Assembly: GCA_028690445.1 (NCBI GenBank)
Contig: JAQVBE010000005.1
Span: 1-64,000, forward strand
Direction: 5' to 3'
DNA length: 64,000 nucleotides
Source of the DNA: Aliarcobacter sp.
Lineage (GTDB): Bacteria > Campylobacterota > Campylobacteria > Campylobacterales > Arcobacteraceae
Shown: positions 1 through 7,248 of the stretch, in pieces
Layout: each line of letters starts with the position of its first letter
Numbering within the stretch: position 1 is the first letter of the stretch
The notes under the pieces: model-generated
Database searches by the model: none
Told to the model about the DNA's origin: nothing
The model's input: the letters and a program-made list of their open reading frames with translations, nothing else
Position numbers and translations under genes: made by a program

Positions 1-2
1 AA

Positions 3-509
3 ACAAGAACAAAATTACACACTAAAATAAGAAGTAAAGGCGGAGCTGTTGGTATTGGATGTCACTATATAGATAATGACCCAGAGATTCAAAACCTTAT
101 GACTTCAACGGTTTATGCTTATTTTATCTTTTCAATAAAAAACGAAAGAACAAAACAATGGATTGAAAATTCAGTAGTGGGGAAAAGACAATATAAGGTT
201 ATTGAGAAAAATCCTAAAGGTGAAATGGTTGAAAGAACTGTTGAAAATCCTTTGATTCAATGGGAAGATATGAACGAGCTGAAAAAAGATTATTTACATC
301 TTACAGTTATTCCTGAGAGTAATACTCTTTATGTTGGAAAGTCTGATTATGTGGATTTACCTGAAAAAGTTGAGCCATTTATTGAAGAAGATTTAACACC
401 GTTCTATATTAATTTAAATTCTGATTTTAGGAGTAGTTTAAATAAATTTTCTACTACAAAAGCAGCAGCTGAAAAATATAAAAAAGGGGACAAAAAGAAA
501 GAGAATTAA
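3..509 (+). CDS. Unrecognised protein, 5' end cut by the window edge
   Basis: The reading frame is open from the first complete codon at position 3 to the TAA at 507-509, so the gene is truncated at its 5' end; an internal ATG at 99 is unlikely to be the true start because the frame upstream is fully open. The visible 168 residues are hydrophilic, end in a lysine-rich tail (KKGDKKKEN), and show no signal peptide, membrane segment or motif I recognise. It lies within the ssrA-integrated island, followed by about 530 non-coding bases, so it is probably an accessory or mobile-element gene. Function unknown. Confidence 0.6.
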   Translation, partial: TRTKLHTKIRSKGGAVGIGCHYIDNDPEIQNLMTSTVYAYFIFSIKNERTKQWIENSVVGKRQYKVIEKNPKGEMVERTVENPLIQWEDMNELKKDYLHLTVIPESNTLYVGKSDYVDLPEKVEPFIEEDLTPFYINLNSDFRSSLNKFSTTKAAAEKYKKGDKKKEN

Positions 510-639
510 ATCTCTTTCTTATTTATAAAATACAATAAAGCTTTTTCTTGCTATCCGTTTAAAATCTTCACTATCGTTACGATTACACTACTATCAAGGC
601 TATTTAATAGGGATATTGAAAAATAGATAAACTATTTTA

Positions 640-985
640 TATATTAACTCTTCTTTACTTTTTAATTTTTTGCTACGCACCAGAAGAAAAACTTATTTAT
701 TCTCTTTTTCTTTAAAAATTTAATAAACACTTCATTAGTTTTGCTTTTTAAAGTTTTAAGTGTGATGTATATATTCTTACTTTACACTGAAACTATTTAA
801 ATATGAGCATATACTCACTTCGTTCCGTTATCCCTCCTATTTAAATATTTTAAGCTCCAACCAAGAAAATATACATCTTGCCACACTTAATAAAAAGCCC
901 GAAAACTAACGAGAGTGAAAAATTTTTGATTAAAGAAAAATAGATAAGTTTTTTTAATCTTCTTAAAAATTAAAAAAGAAGAGAA
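640..985. repeat. Large imperfect inverted repeat in a gene-free stretch (510-1037)
   Basis: Positions 510-1037 hold no credible gene. Within them two arms are inverted, gapped copies of each other. Matching blocks from outside inward: CTCTTCTTT..TTTTAATTTTT (648-671) with its complement at 962-983; AACTTAT..TTTTTCTTTA..AAATTT (688-721) with its complement at 919-951; TTAGTTTT, GCTTTTTA, TTAAGTGTG and ATGTATAT (735-773) with complements at 868-909 in the mirrored order. The centre (about 785-857) carries two TATTTAAATA blocks. This could be a structured RNA, a replication or transfer origin, or two diverged repeat copies; the sequence does not decide. Confidence 0.6.
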
Positions 986-1037
986 AAAGACAAACCCTCA
1001 AATCTTCAAAAATGAAATTATTTTAAAGGACAATAAG

Positions 1038-1231
1038 ATGACAAGAGAAGCAATTTTAAATGAGTTTAAAGAAGTTACAGGAATTAATGAAGCTAAAAAG
1101 ATTTATTAAATGCAATTTACAATGATTTAATTGAGCTTGTAGGTTCTTGGGTTTGGGTTTGTAGAGATACAAAAGAGAAATACGGAAGTGAAACTTTAAA
1201 AAGTGATAAAAAAGAAAAAATAGCAGGTTGA
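1038..1231 (+). pseudogene. Small frameshifted gene (about 64 residues if restored)
   Basis: An ATG at 1038 preceded by AAAGGA reads 23 codons (MTREAILNEFKEVTGINEAK..) to a TAA at 1107. The -1 frame then stays open from about 1100 to the TGA at 1229-1231 with protein-like sequence (LLNAIYNDLIELVGSWVWVC). Adding one A to the run of five A at 1095-1099 would join the two into one roughly 64-residue protein. It is therefore a decayed gene, a sequencing error, or a frameshifted small protein. No family recognised. It sits 38 bp before the small membrane protein at 1270, so they may form a unit. Confidence 0.45.
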
Positions 1232-1269
1232 TAACTTGCTATTGATTTAAAAAATTAAAAGGAAAAAAA

Positions 1270-1458
1270 ATGGCAAATAATGCAATTGGGAATATGTTTA
1301 TATTAGGATTAGTTTTAATTTTCTTCGCAAGTGTTGATTTAGGATTAAAAAATTTAGGGTCGCCTTTTGGTGCAGGAGTTCATGCTATCGTTAGTTGTGT
1401 TCTTTTATATTTTCTTTACAAAAATGGAAAGAAAAAAGAAGAGAATAATAAAAAATAA
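1270..1458 (+). CDS. Small membrane protein, unknown function
   Basis: A 62-residue protein begins 7 bases after AAAAGGA (ATG at 1270). It has two probable membrane helices (about residues 8-24 and 34-50) separated by a short glycine-rich turn, and a strongly basic tail (KNGKKKEENNKK), which predicts a hairpin with the C-terminus in the cytoplasm. No family recognised. It lies in the ssrA island next to a frameshifted small gene, so it is accessory; small two-helix proteins of this kind occur in phage, plasmid and toxin contexts, but nothing here identifies one. Confidence 0.55.
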   Translation: MANNAIGNMFILGLVLIFFASVDLGLKNLGSPFGAGVHAIVSCVLLYFLYKNGKKKEENNKK

Positions 1459-1527
1459 GACAGAAAAAGCCTATTGATATTTTTGCTAATTTGAAATCTT
1501 AAAAATATTTTCATAGGTATAAATTCT

Positions 1528-3039
1528 TCAACTTTCATTTTCTAATCTTATTAATTCTTCTTTTAAGAATTCTTTATCAATTTTATCTGAGTATTCTTTT
1601 GATTTTATTGACATTTTTTTACTAGAGTATAAAGAACTAAGTTGTAAACATATAAAGTTATATTCTTTTTTATCATTTTCAGAAAATTTTTTTAATTCAT
1701 TTTCAAAATAAGAAATGGATTGTTCTATATTTCCTTGAATTTCATATATTTCTGCAATTAACGCATAAATTTTTTCTTTATATATGTTGTTATCTTTGTC
1801 TAAATTTTCTTGAACTAAAAGAGACTTTTTATACATATCTAAAGCATAGTTATATTTTTTTGTTTCAAAATATAAATTTCCTAATTCCAAATAAATATCA
1901 GATACAATGTAATGATTTCTTTCAAAAATAAGTGTTGCTAATTCAAGTGACTTTTTATAATATTTTTCTGCATCAATATAATTGCCTAATGCTATATATA
2001 CTTGACCAATATTCTTATTAGTTATAGCTATATAATAATGCTTTTTGTTAATGGTATCTAGTATATCAATAGCTTTATTGTAATATGTAATCGCTTTTTC
2101 ATAATCAGTTTGATAGTAATAATTTAAACCAATACTATTGTATATAATTGCATAATCAATATGATTTTCATTTAAATTATTATTAATTAGTATATTTAAT
2201 GATTTCTTATATAAATCTAAAGCTTTTTTATATTCTTTTTCTTCTTGATATATACCACCTAAATTATTATAAAAAGAGAATAAATTATAATTATTTTTGG
2301 AATTTTGATTTTCAAATAATTCTATCACTCCTTCTAAAATTCTTTTAGTTTCTTGAATATTTGATTTATTTGAATAAATAAGATGTTTATTATTTAATGT
2401 TGATAAGAATATTCCAATATCATCAAGAGGATGATTGTTTTCCAAACTTAAATTATAATATTTTAATGCTTCTTTATAGTATCCTATATGAAAATATGAG
2501 TTTGCAATAGTGTTATAATACTTGGGATTTTTATCTAGTTTATACGCTATTTCAAAAGTTTTTATAGCATCCATATATGAACCTTGAGCATTTAATAAAT
2601 TAGCTATAGAATAATGTGATTCAGCAATAACTTCATCATTTTTATTAAAAATTAGATATTTAATTTTTAATGCTTTTTTTTCAAAATCTAATGCTTCATC
2701 ATATTTTGCTTCTTTTAAATACAGATTCGATATTTTGATATAAGTATCAATTACAAGTTTATGTTCTTCTTCAACAGTGTCTAATAAAATTTTTAGATAT
2801 TTTTCTAAATAAATATGTGCTTGTTCATAATTATTATTTTCAATTGCTTTTTGTGCTAAGGAATATTCTTCTTTACCTATGTTAAAAAAATTTAGATAGT
2901 AATCTGTTTTTTTTATATATTTAATTGATTTATCAAAGAAAGGTGCGAATAAAAAGAGTATTATTAAACTTCCAATTATTGTATTAAAAAGAAATTTGTT
3001 TATTTTATTATCTGGATTTATTAAATCTTTTATTTTCAA
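1528..3039 (-). CDS. Membrane-anchored tetratricopeptide-repeat protein
   Basis: A 503-residue protein with one N-terminal membrane helix (about residues 17-36) followed by about ten tetratricopeptide repeats covering residues 50-490, recognisable from repeated Y..A...Y..AL and N.A..Y...G.Y..A patterns, for example GLNYYYQTDYEKAITYYNKA and GNLYFETKKYNYALDMYKKS. TPR arrays bind other proteins; this one would be tethered to the membrane. It is divergent from the metallophosphoesterase operon at 3191, with 151 bp between the starts, so a shared control region is possible. It belongs to the island cargo. No catalytic domain is visible; the partner and role are unknown. Confidence 0.75.
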   Translation of the reverse strand: MKIKDLINPDNKINKFLFNTIIGSLIILFLFAPFFDKSIKYIKKTDYYLNFFNIGKEEYSLAQKAIENNNYEQAHIYLEKYLKILLDTVEEEHKLVIDTYIKISNLYLKEAKYDEALDFEKKALKIKYLIFNKNDEVIAESHYSIANLLNAQGSYMDAIKTFEIAYKLDKNPKYYNTIANSYFHIGYYKEALKYYNLSLENNHPLDDIGIFLSTLNNKHLIYSNKSNIQETKRILEGVIELFENQNSKNNYNLFSFYNNLGGIYQEEKEYKKALDLYKKSLNILINNNLNENHIDYAIIYNSIGLNYYYQTDYEKAITYYNKAIDILDTINKKHYYIAITNKNIGQVYIALGNYIDAEKYYKKSLELATLIFERNHYIVSDIYLELGNLYFETKKYNYALDMYKKSLLVQENLDKDNNIYKEKIYALIAEIYEIQGNIEQSISYFENELKKFSENDKKEYNFICLQLSSLYSSKKMSIKSKEYSDKIDKEFLKEELIRLENES

Positions 3040-3156
3040 TATATGTCCCTTTTTTTAATTGTAACAATTAAAATATACAAGGTAAATTAGTTATTATATT
3101 TTATAAAGTTACTCAAGATAATTTTCTTCTTTCAATACAATCTTATCATATTTAAG

Positions 3157-3162
3157 TATAAT
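3157..3162 (+). promoter_or_regulatory. Probable -10 box of the nucleotide operon
   Basis: TATAAT at 3157-3162 lies 28 bp before the ATG at 3191, with the ribosome-binding site AAAGG at 3180-3184. No clear -35 box is visible, which is usual for Campylobacterota vegetative promoters. Confidence 0.45.
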
Positions 3163-3190
3163 ACATATTTATTGAATATAAAGGTTCTTA

Positions 3191-4009
3191 ATGCATTTAC
3201 TACATATTTCTGACCCACATTTTTCAGCTGAAAAATATAATATTGAACCTCATAAAGCTTTTGAAGGTTTAGTAGAATTAATTAATAAAAAAAATGAAAA
3301 AGAAGATTTTTTTATACTCTTAACCGGAGATATAACATCTAAAGGGAATAAAAAAGGTTTTGACAAAGCTAATGAATTTTTTACTTTATTATTTGAGAAA
3401 ACAGGTATTAATCCTAAAAATTTTATATTGTGTCCTGGAAATCATGATTATGATAAAGAAAAACAGTTTGAAGATTTTAATAATTTTGCTTATAGTATAA
3501 GAAGAGATAGTGAATTTAAGTTTGACACAACAAATTCTAATAGAATTTATATAAAAGATGATATTTGTTTTTTATCAATTAATACTGCACATCATCTTGA
3601 AAATACAAATGGAAAAATTAATATTGACAATTTGCAAACTTTATTAAAAGAAAAATTTCAGGAAATAGAGAAAACAAAAATTAAAATTATATTATGTCAT
3701 CATCATATATTAAATTTATATGATAGTGATAGCTCTGGCATTAAAAATTCATATCAATTCGTTGAGTTGTTGAAACAATATAATTTTCATTTTTTATTTC
3801 ATGGGCATCAACATTCAAAACAAGTGTTTAAAATAAATGATATGCAAGTTAATAGTATTTCTTCATTGTTAGAAACTAGAGCAATATCAAATTTAATTGC
3901 TTATTATGAAATAAGAGACATAGATGATTTTGCAAAAGAAGAATATACATTTTTAAGAGATGAAACAAATTCAGAAGGTATACAAGGGAGTTATAGAAAA
4001 TTATGTTAG
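3191..4009 (+). CDS. Calcineurin-like metallophosphoesterase
   Basis: A 272-residue protein with the complete metal-binding set of the calcineurin-like superfamily: D8-x-H10 (SDPH), D47 (TGDIT), N84-H85-D86 (CPGNHD), an HHH at 170-172 and GHQH at 205-208. This fold hydrolyses phosphomono- or phosphodiesters, commonly with two metal ions; the layout resembles CpdA-type cyclic-nucleotide phosphodiesterases and other small nucleotide hydrolases, but the substrate cannot be read from sequence. It is the first gene of a five-gene operon: its end overlaps the next start by 7 bp. No signal peptide, so cytoplasmic. Confidence 0.8.
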   Translation: MHLLHISDPHFSAEKYNIEPHKAFEGLVELINKKNEKEDFFILLTGDITSKGNKKGFDKANEFFTLLFEKTGINPKNFILCPGNHDYDKEKQFEDFNNFAYSIRRDSEFKFDTTNSNRIYIKDDICFLSINTAHHLENTNGKINIDNLQTLLKEKFQEIEKTKIKIILCHHHILNLYDSDSSGIKNSYQFVELLKQYNFHFLFHGHQHSKQVFKINDMQVNSISSLLETRAISNLIAYYEIRDIDDFAKEEYTFLRDETNSEGIQGSYRKLC

Positions 4010-4629
4010 GTAAATTTATAGTGTTTGAGGGGATAGATGGTTCAGGAACTAGTACACAATCTGAACTTTTAAAGGATTTTTTGTTAGATAATAATATTAA
4101 TGCTGTTACTACTTGTGAACCATCAAGTGGTCCAATTGGAAATATGATTAGAGAGGGTTTTAAAAAAAGGTTGTCTTTTGTGAGTAATGAAAAATTATTT
4201 GATGAGCAAATGGCATATTTATTTGCAGCTGATAGGCATGACCATATTCACAATGAAGTAGATGGTATTTATTATTTAAATAATAAGGGTATTACCACAA
4301 TAAGTACTAGATATTTCTTTTCATCACTTGTTTATCATGTAAATAATGAAGATGAATATAATTTTGTTAAAAAACTTAATGAAAAATTTCCTTTACCTGA
4401 TTTAACTATATATATTGATAATCCAGTTGAAGTTTCTTTACAAAGAATTTCTTTAAGAGCTCACAGAGATGCATATGAAAATAAAGAAAAATTAGAAAAA
4501 GTAAAGCATAATTATAAAAGAGTTTTTGAGGAATATAGTGAAAACTTATTAGTTATAGATGGTTCAAAATCTATAAATGAAATTCATAATGAAATAAAGA
4601 AAAGGGTGGTAAATTTATATGGTATATGA
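4003..4629 (+). CDS. Thymidylate-kinase-like P-loop protein
   Basis: A 208-residue protein with thymidylate kinase family architecture: a P-loop region at residues 9-19 (EGIDGSGTSTQ), a CEPSSG motif at 38-43 like the TREPGG loop, the base/phosphate-binding AADRHDH at 76-82, and STRYFFSS at 101-108. Canonical family members phosphorylate dTMP to dTDP. The position usually held by the Walker A lysine is threonine (T16), so activity is uncertain, although I recall Tmk relatives carrying Thr here. It overlaps the phosphoesterase by 7 bp and the next gene by 11 bp. A chromosomal housekeeping tmk would be expected elsewhere, so this is an extra, island-borne copy. Confidence 0.75.
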   Translation: MLGKFIVFEGIDGSGTSTQSELLKDFLLDNNINAVTTCEPSSGPIGNMIREGFKKRLSFVSNEKLFDEQMAYLFAADRHDHIHNEVDGIYYLNNKGITTISTRYFFSSLVYHVNNEDEYNFVKKLNEKFPLPDLTIYIDNPVEVSLQRISLRAHRDAYENKEKLEKVKHNYKRVFEEYSENLLVIDGSKSINEIHNEIKKRVVNLYGI

Positions 4630-5536
4630 AGAAATTACAGATTTAGAAGATATTTCGATTAAAGCTAAAGAAAAAATTGGGTCAGATGCATATTTAATAA
4701 ATTTTGATTTAAAAGTTACTTTTAAGAAAAACTTAATAAATAATTGTATGAGTAGTGTTTATCAAGATGCTCTTGATTTTCAAAATCCTGTTCGTCCTGA
4801 TACATTACATATGAATCATGGGGAATACATACATAAATGTGGTGATGGAATAAATAATGTTATTAATCAATTAAAAGAAAAACATGCTAGTAATAGAGCT
4901 ATTATTTCTTTGATAAATCAAGAAAATATTATGGAGAGCAAAGATACACCTATTCCTTCATTTATGATTCTTCAATTTTCTATAGAAGATGGTACTAAAT
5001 TATATCTTACAACTTATTTTAGAGCATTAGAAGTAAGTAAATTTTTAAGAATTAATACTGAAGAAATTAGACAAATTATTGAAAAAATATTAGCTAAGAA
5101 TATACAATTAAATGAAATTTATTTGAATATATTTGCTTTTAGAGCATATATTGATTTAGATATTAATCCTTTGAAAAAACCAAAAATTGATACATATGAT
5201 AAGCAAGATATTTTGAAATATTTATTAAAAGAGCAATCTAATTTAAATGAATTAATAGATTTATTAAATGAAAAAAATACTTCATCAACTGTAATCAAAT
5301 ATCTTTCTTTTCAGAATATTATAGATTGGATTAATGATAGTAATTTTAATTCAATAATTCACTCTGACTTAAAAAAACCATTAGTTAATCAATATTTGAA
5401 AGAAATAGTAGATATATTAGTAGAATTAGAAAAATTAAGAGAACAAACTTCTCACAATGAGTTAATAGATGAAAAACAAAAATTATATAAAAATAATTTA
5501 AATCAATTAATAAAGGTGTTAAGAAATGACTCTTGA
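4619..5536 (+). CDS. Thymidylate-synthase-like protein lacking the catalytic cysteine
   Basis: A 305-residue protein whose middle part (about residues 60-180) follows thymidylate synthase order: HGEY, a helix, SNRAIISL (like the SRR segment), a linker, then PIPSFMILQF where functional enzymes have PC....QF, then a strand and YFRALEV where enzymes have the RS.D motif. The nucleophilic cysteine position is Ser114, and the second arginine and the RSxD aspartate are also not conserved. It is therefore probably not a methylating synthase; a binding, regulatory or altered catalytic role is inference. The C-terminal 110 residues are helical and unknown. Overlaps both neighbours by 11 bp. Confidence 0.55.
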   Translation: MVYEEITDLEDISIKAKEKIGSDAYLINFDLKVTFKKNLINNCMSSVYQDALDFQNPVRPDTLHMNHGEYIHKCGDGINNVINQLKEKHASNRAIISLINQENIMESKDTPIPSFMILQFSIEDGTKLYLTTYFRALEVSKFLRINTEEIRQIIEKILAKNIQLNEIYLNIFAFRAYIDLDINPLKKPKIDTYDKQDILKYLLKEQSNLNELIDLLNEKNTSSTVIKYLSFQNIIDWINDSNFNSIIHSDLKKPLVNQYLKEIVDILVELEKLREQTSHNELIDEKQKLYKNNLNQLIKVLRNDS

Positions 5537-5864
5537 TGAAATAAAAGAATTTCAGAAAAAGTTTGATTTACAATTTAAAGGAAATATTGAATTTCATGAA
5601 GAAATAGATGAAACAAATATTGAGCCATTGGAACATTTAATAGTTTGTATGTTAGGTGAATTTGGTGAATTCTCAAATTTAGTAAAAAAAGTTAAGAGAG
5701 GGGATTTTACCTTAAATGAAGTTAAAGGGGAAATTAACGAAGAATTTATAGATATATTTATTTATCTAATAAAAGTTGCTAATCAATTAGATATAAATAT
5801 AGAGAATGAATATTTAAAGAAAATGTCAAAGAATAAACTTAAGTTTGAAAAGTTCTTAAAATGA
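5526..5864 (+). CDS. MazG-like nucleotide pyrophosphohydrolase
   Basis: A 112-residue all-helical protein with the MazG/all-alpha NTP pyrophosphohydrolase signature: E45-F-G-E48 on one helix and E72-E73-F-I-D76 on the next, followed by the usual DINIE...K...NK.KF ending. Such enzymes split (d)NTPs to (d)NMP and pyrophosphate with Mg2+. Length fits single-domain members. It overlaps the preceding gene by 11 bp and the thymidylate synthase by 4 bp (ATGA). In this operon it could supply dUMP/dTMP or remove a particular dNTP; the substrate is not readable from sequence. Confidence 0.75.
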   Translation: MTLDEIKEFQKKFDLQFKGNIEFHEEIDETNIEPLEHLIVCMLGEFGEFSNLVKKVKRGDFTLNEVKGEINEEFIDIFIYLIKVANQLDINIENEYLKKMSKNKLKFEKFLK

Positions 5865-7195
5865 TTTATATTAGTGAAAATAGTTTTAATGCACTTTATT
5901 ATAAGTTGTTACAAATAGCATATAATAAAGATATCCAATATTCAGATTCTCGTGTGGGCAATGTAAAAGATTTAGGAAAAGTTGTTTATCAAATAAAAAA
6001 TGATTCATTTAGGTTATGTTTTTTAAAAGAGAGAAATATTAATCCATTTTTTGCTTTGACCGAATTTTCTTGGATTATAGAAGGTAGTAATTTAGTTAAG
6101 CCTTTACAATATTTTATTAAAGATTATGATAAATTTTCTGATGATAATGAAACGTTAAATGGTGCATATGGATTTAGACTTCTAAAATATTTTAAGATTA
6201 ATCAATTAGAAAAAGCTATATCAGAATTAAATGAAAATAGAGAATCTAGAAGAGTAGTTCTAACTATGTATTCACCTAATGATTTAAATAAAACTTCAAA
6301 AGATATTCCCTGTAATACTACTATATATTTAAAAATTAAAGATAATAAATTAGATATAACAATTTTAAATCGTTCAAATGATTTATATCTAGGGGTACCT
6401 TATAATGTTTTTATTTTTTATTTATTACAACTTTACATAGCAGAAAAACTAAATTGTGATATTGGAACACAAACACATTTCACAGATTCTCTACACCTTT
6501 ATACAAAAGATTTAGAAAAAGTAGAAAAAATCATTAATAATAATTCATTAGAAGAGATAGAATATATTGAAAATAATATAGGGAAATTTGATATTAGTCA
6601 GTATATTTCTGAAAATCATAAAAAAATTTTAGAAAAAGATTATTGTAATTTGAATTTAGATATATTTAAAGAAATTTTTAAAATAATAGAAGATGTTAAA
6701 AATAATCATAATATCAATTTTTATACAATTCCTGAAAATCTGATGGGTTATGTTGTATATAATTGGTTAAAACAAAAAAAAGATATAAATTTCCAAACGA
6801 TGGATTATTTTGAAAATATTAACAAAAGGATAGAATTGAAAAATACACAATTATTAGAATCTCTAAAGACAAAAGAAAAGAGTGAAATTATAAATGTTGT
6901 AGATAAATTAAATAACGAGTTATTGCCTAACTTTTCATATTTAAAGAATGTAATTGCATGTAAGCAAGGTATTTTTTCTTTAGATTTGAGTAATGAAAGT
7001 AAAATTATTAATATTGCTTTATTTGTTATTATAATAGAAGGAGTAGCTGAATATATTTATGACAGAGAAGTTAGAGAATCTTTAATGAAAAAAATTAAAG
7101 GTGTAATGTCAATATATGAAATAGACTTGGAAGAAGTTAGCTATTTTAATAAGTATGAAGAGGAAATAAGAAATTTTATAAACTCAGAAAAATAG
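5861..7195 (+). CDS. Thymidylate synthase family protein with long C-terminal extension
   Basis: A 444-residue protein. Residues 1-225 align with ThyA landmarks: R31, E68 (TEFSW), YG at 103-104, ESRR at 128-131, catalytic C151 in IPCN, RSND at 171-174, GVPYN at 178-182 and HLY at 212-214. N182 is the residue favouring uracil over cytosine, so dUMP is the likely substrate rather than dCMP. Either methylation or hydroxymethylation is possible in this family. Residues 235-444 are a mostly helical extension that I do not recognise and that replaces the normal short C-terminal tail. Last gene of the operon; ATGA overlap with MazG; a terminator hairpin follows. Confidence 0.75.
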   Translation: MIYISENSFNALYYKLLQIAYNKDIQYSDSRVGNVKDLGKVVYQIKNDSFRLCFLKERNINPFFALTEFSWIIEGSNLVKPLQYFIKDYDKFSDDNETLNGAYGFRLLKYFKINQLEKAISELNENRESRRVVLTMYSPNDLNKTSKDIPCNTTIYLKIKDNKLDITILNRSNDLYLGVPYNVFIFYLLQLYIAEKLNCDIGTQTHFTDSLHLYTKDLEKVEKIINNNSLEEIEYIENNIGKFDISQYISENHKKILEKDYCNLNLDIFKEIFKIIEDVKNNHNINFYTIPENLMGYVVYNWLKQKKDINFQTMDYFENINKRIELKNTQLLESLKTKEKSEIINVVDKLNNELLPNFSYLKNVIACKQGIFSLDLSNESKIINIALFVIIIEGVAEYIYDREVRESLMKKIKGVMSIYEIDLEEVSYFNKYEEEIRNFINSEK

Positions 7196-7210
7196 CTAAT
7201 ATTTTAAGAA

Positions 7211-7240
7211 AATAGAGAAAAAGAGTTTCTTTTCTCTATT
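7211..7240. terminator. Bidirectional terminator between the operon and the integrase
   Basis: AATAGAGAAA at 7211-7220 pairs with TTTCTCTATT at 7231-7240; further A/T pairs close a short loop around 7224-7227. It lies between the convergent thymidylate synthase and integrase genes. Confidence 0.6.
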
Positions 7241-7248
7241 AGTGTCTA

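Noticed and set aside
1091-1110. Programmed -1 frameshift in the small gene at 1038
   Set aside because: The run is T-AAA-AAG with only five A, not the A-AAA-AAG slippery heptamer, and no clear stimulator was seen; simple mutation or error is more likely.
5861-7195. dCMP hydroxymethylase instead of a dUMP-type enzyme
   Set aside because: The base-selecting residue in GVPYN is Asn (N182); dCMP hydroxymethylases have Asp there.
1-7248. Second attachment site of the island
   Set aside because: I looked for another copy of the ssrA 3' end (TGGTGGAGAAGACGGG) and did not see one, so no left boundary is annotated.
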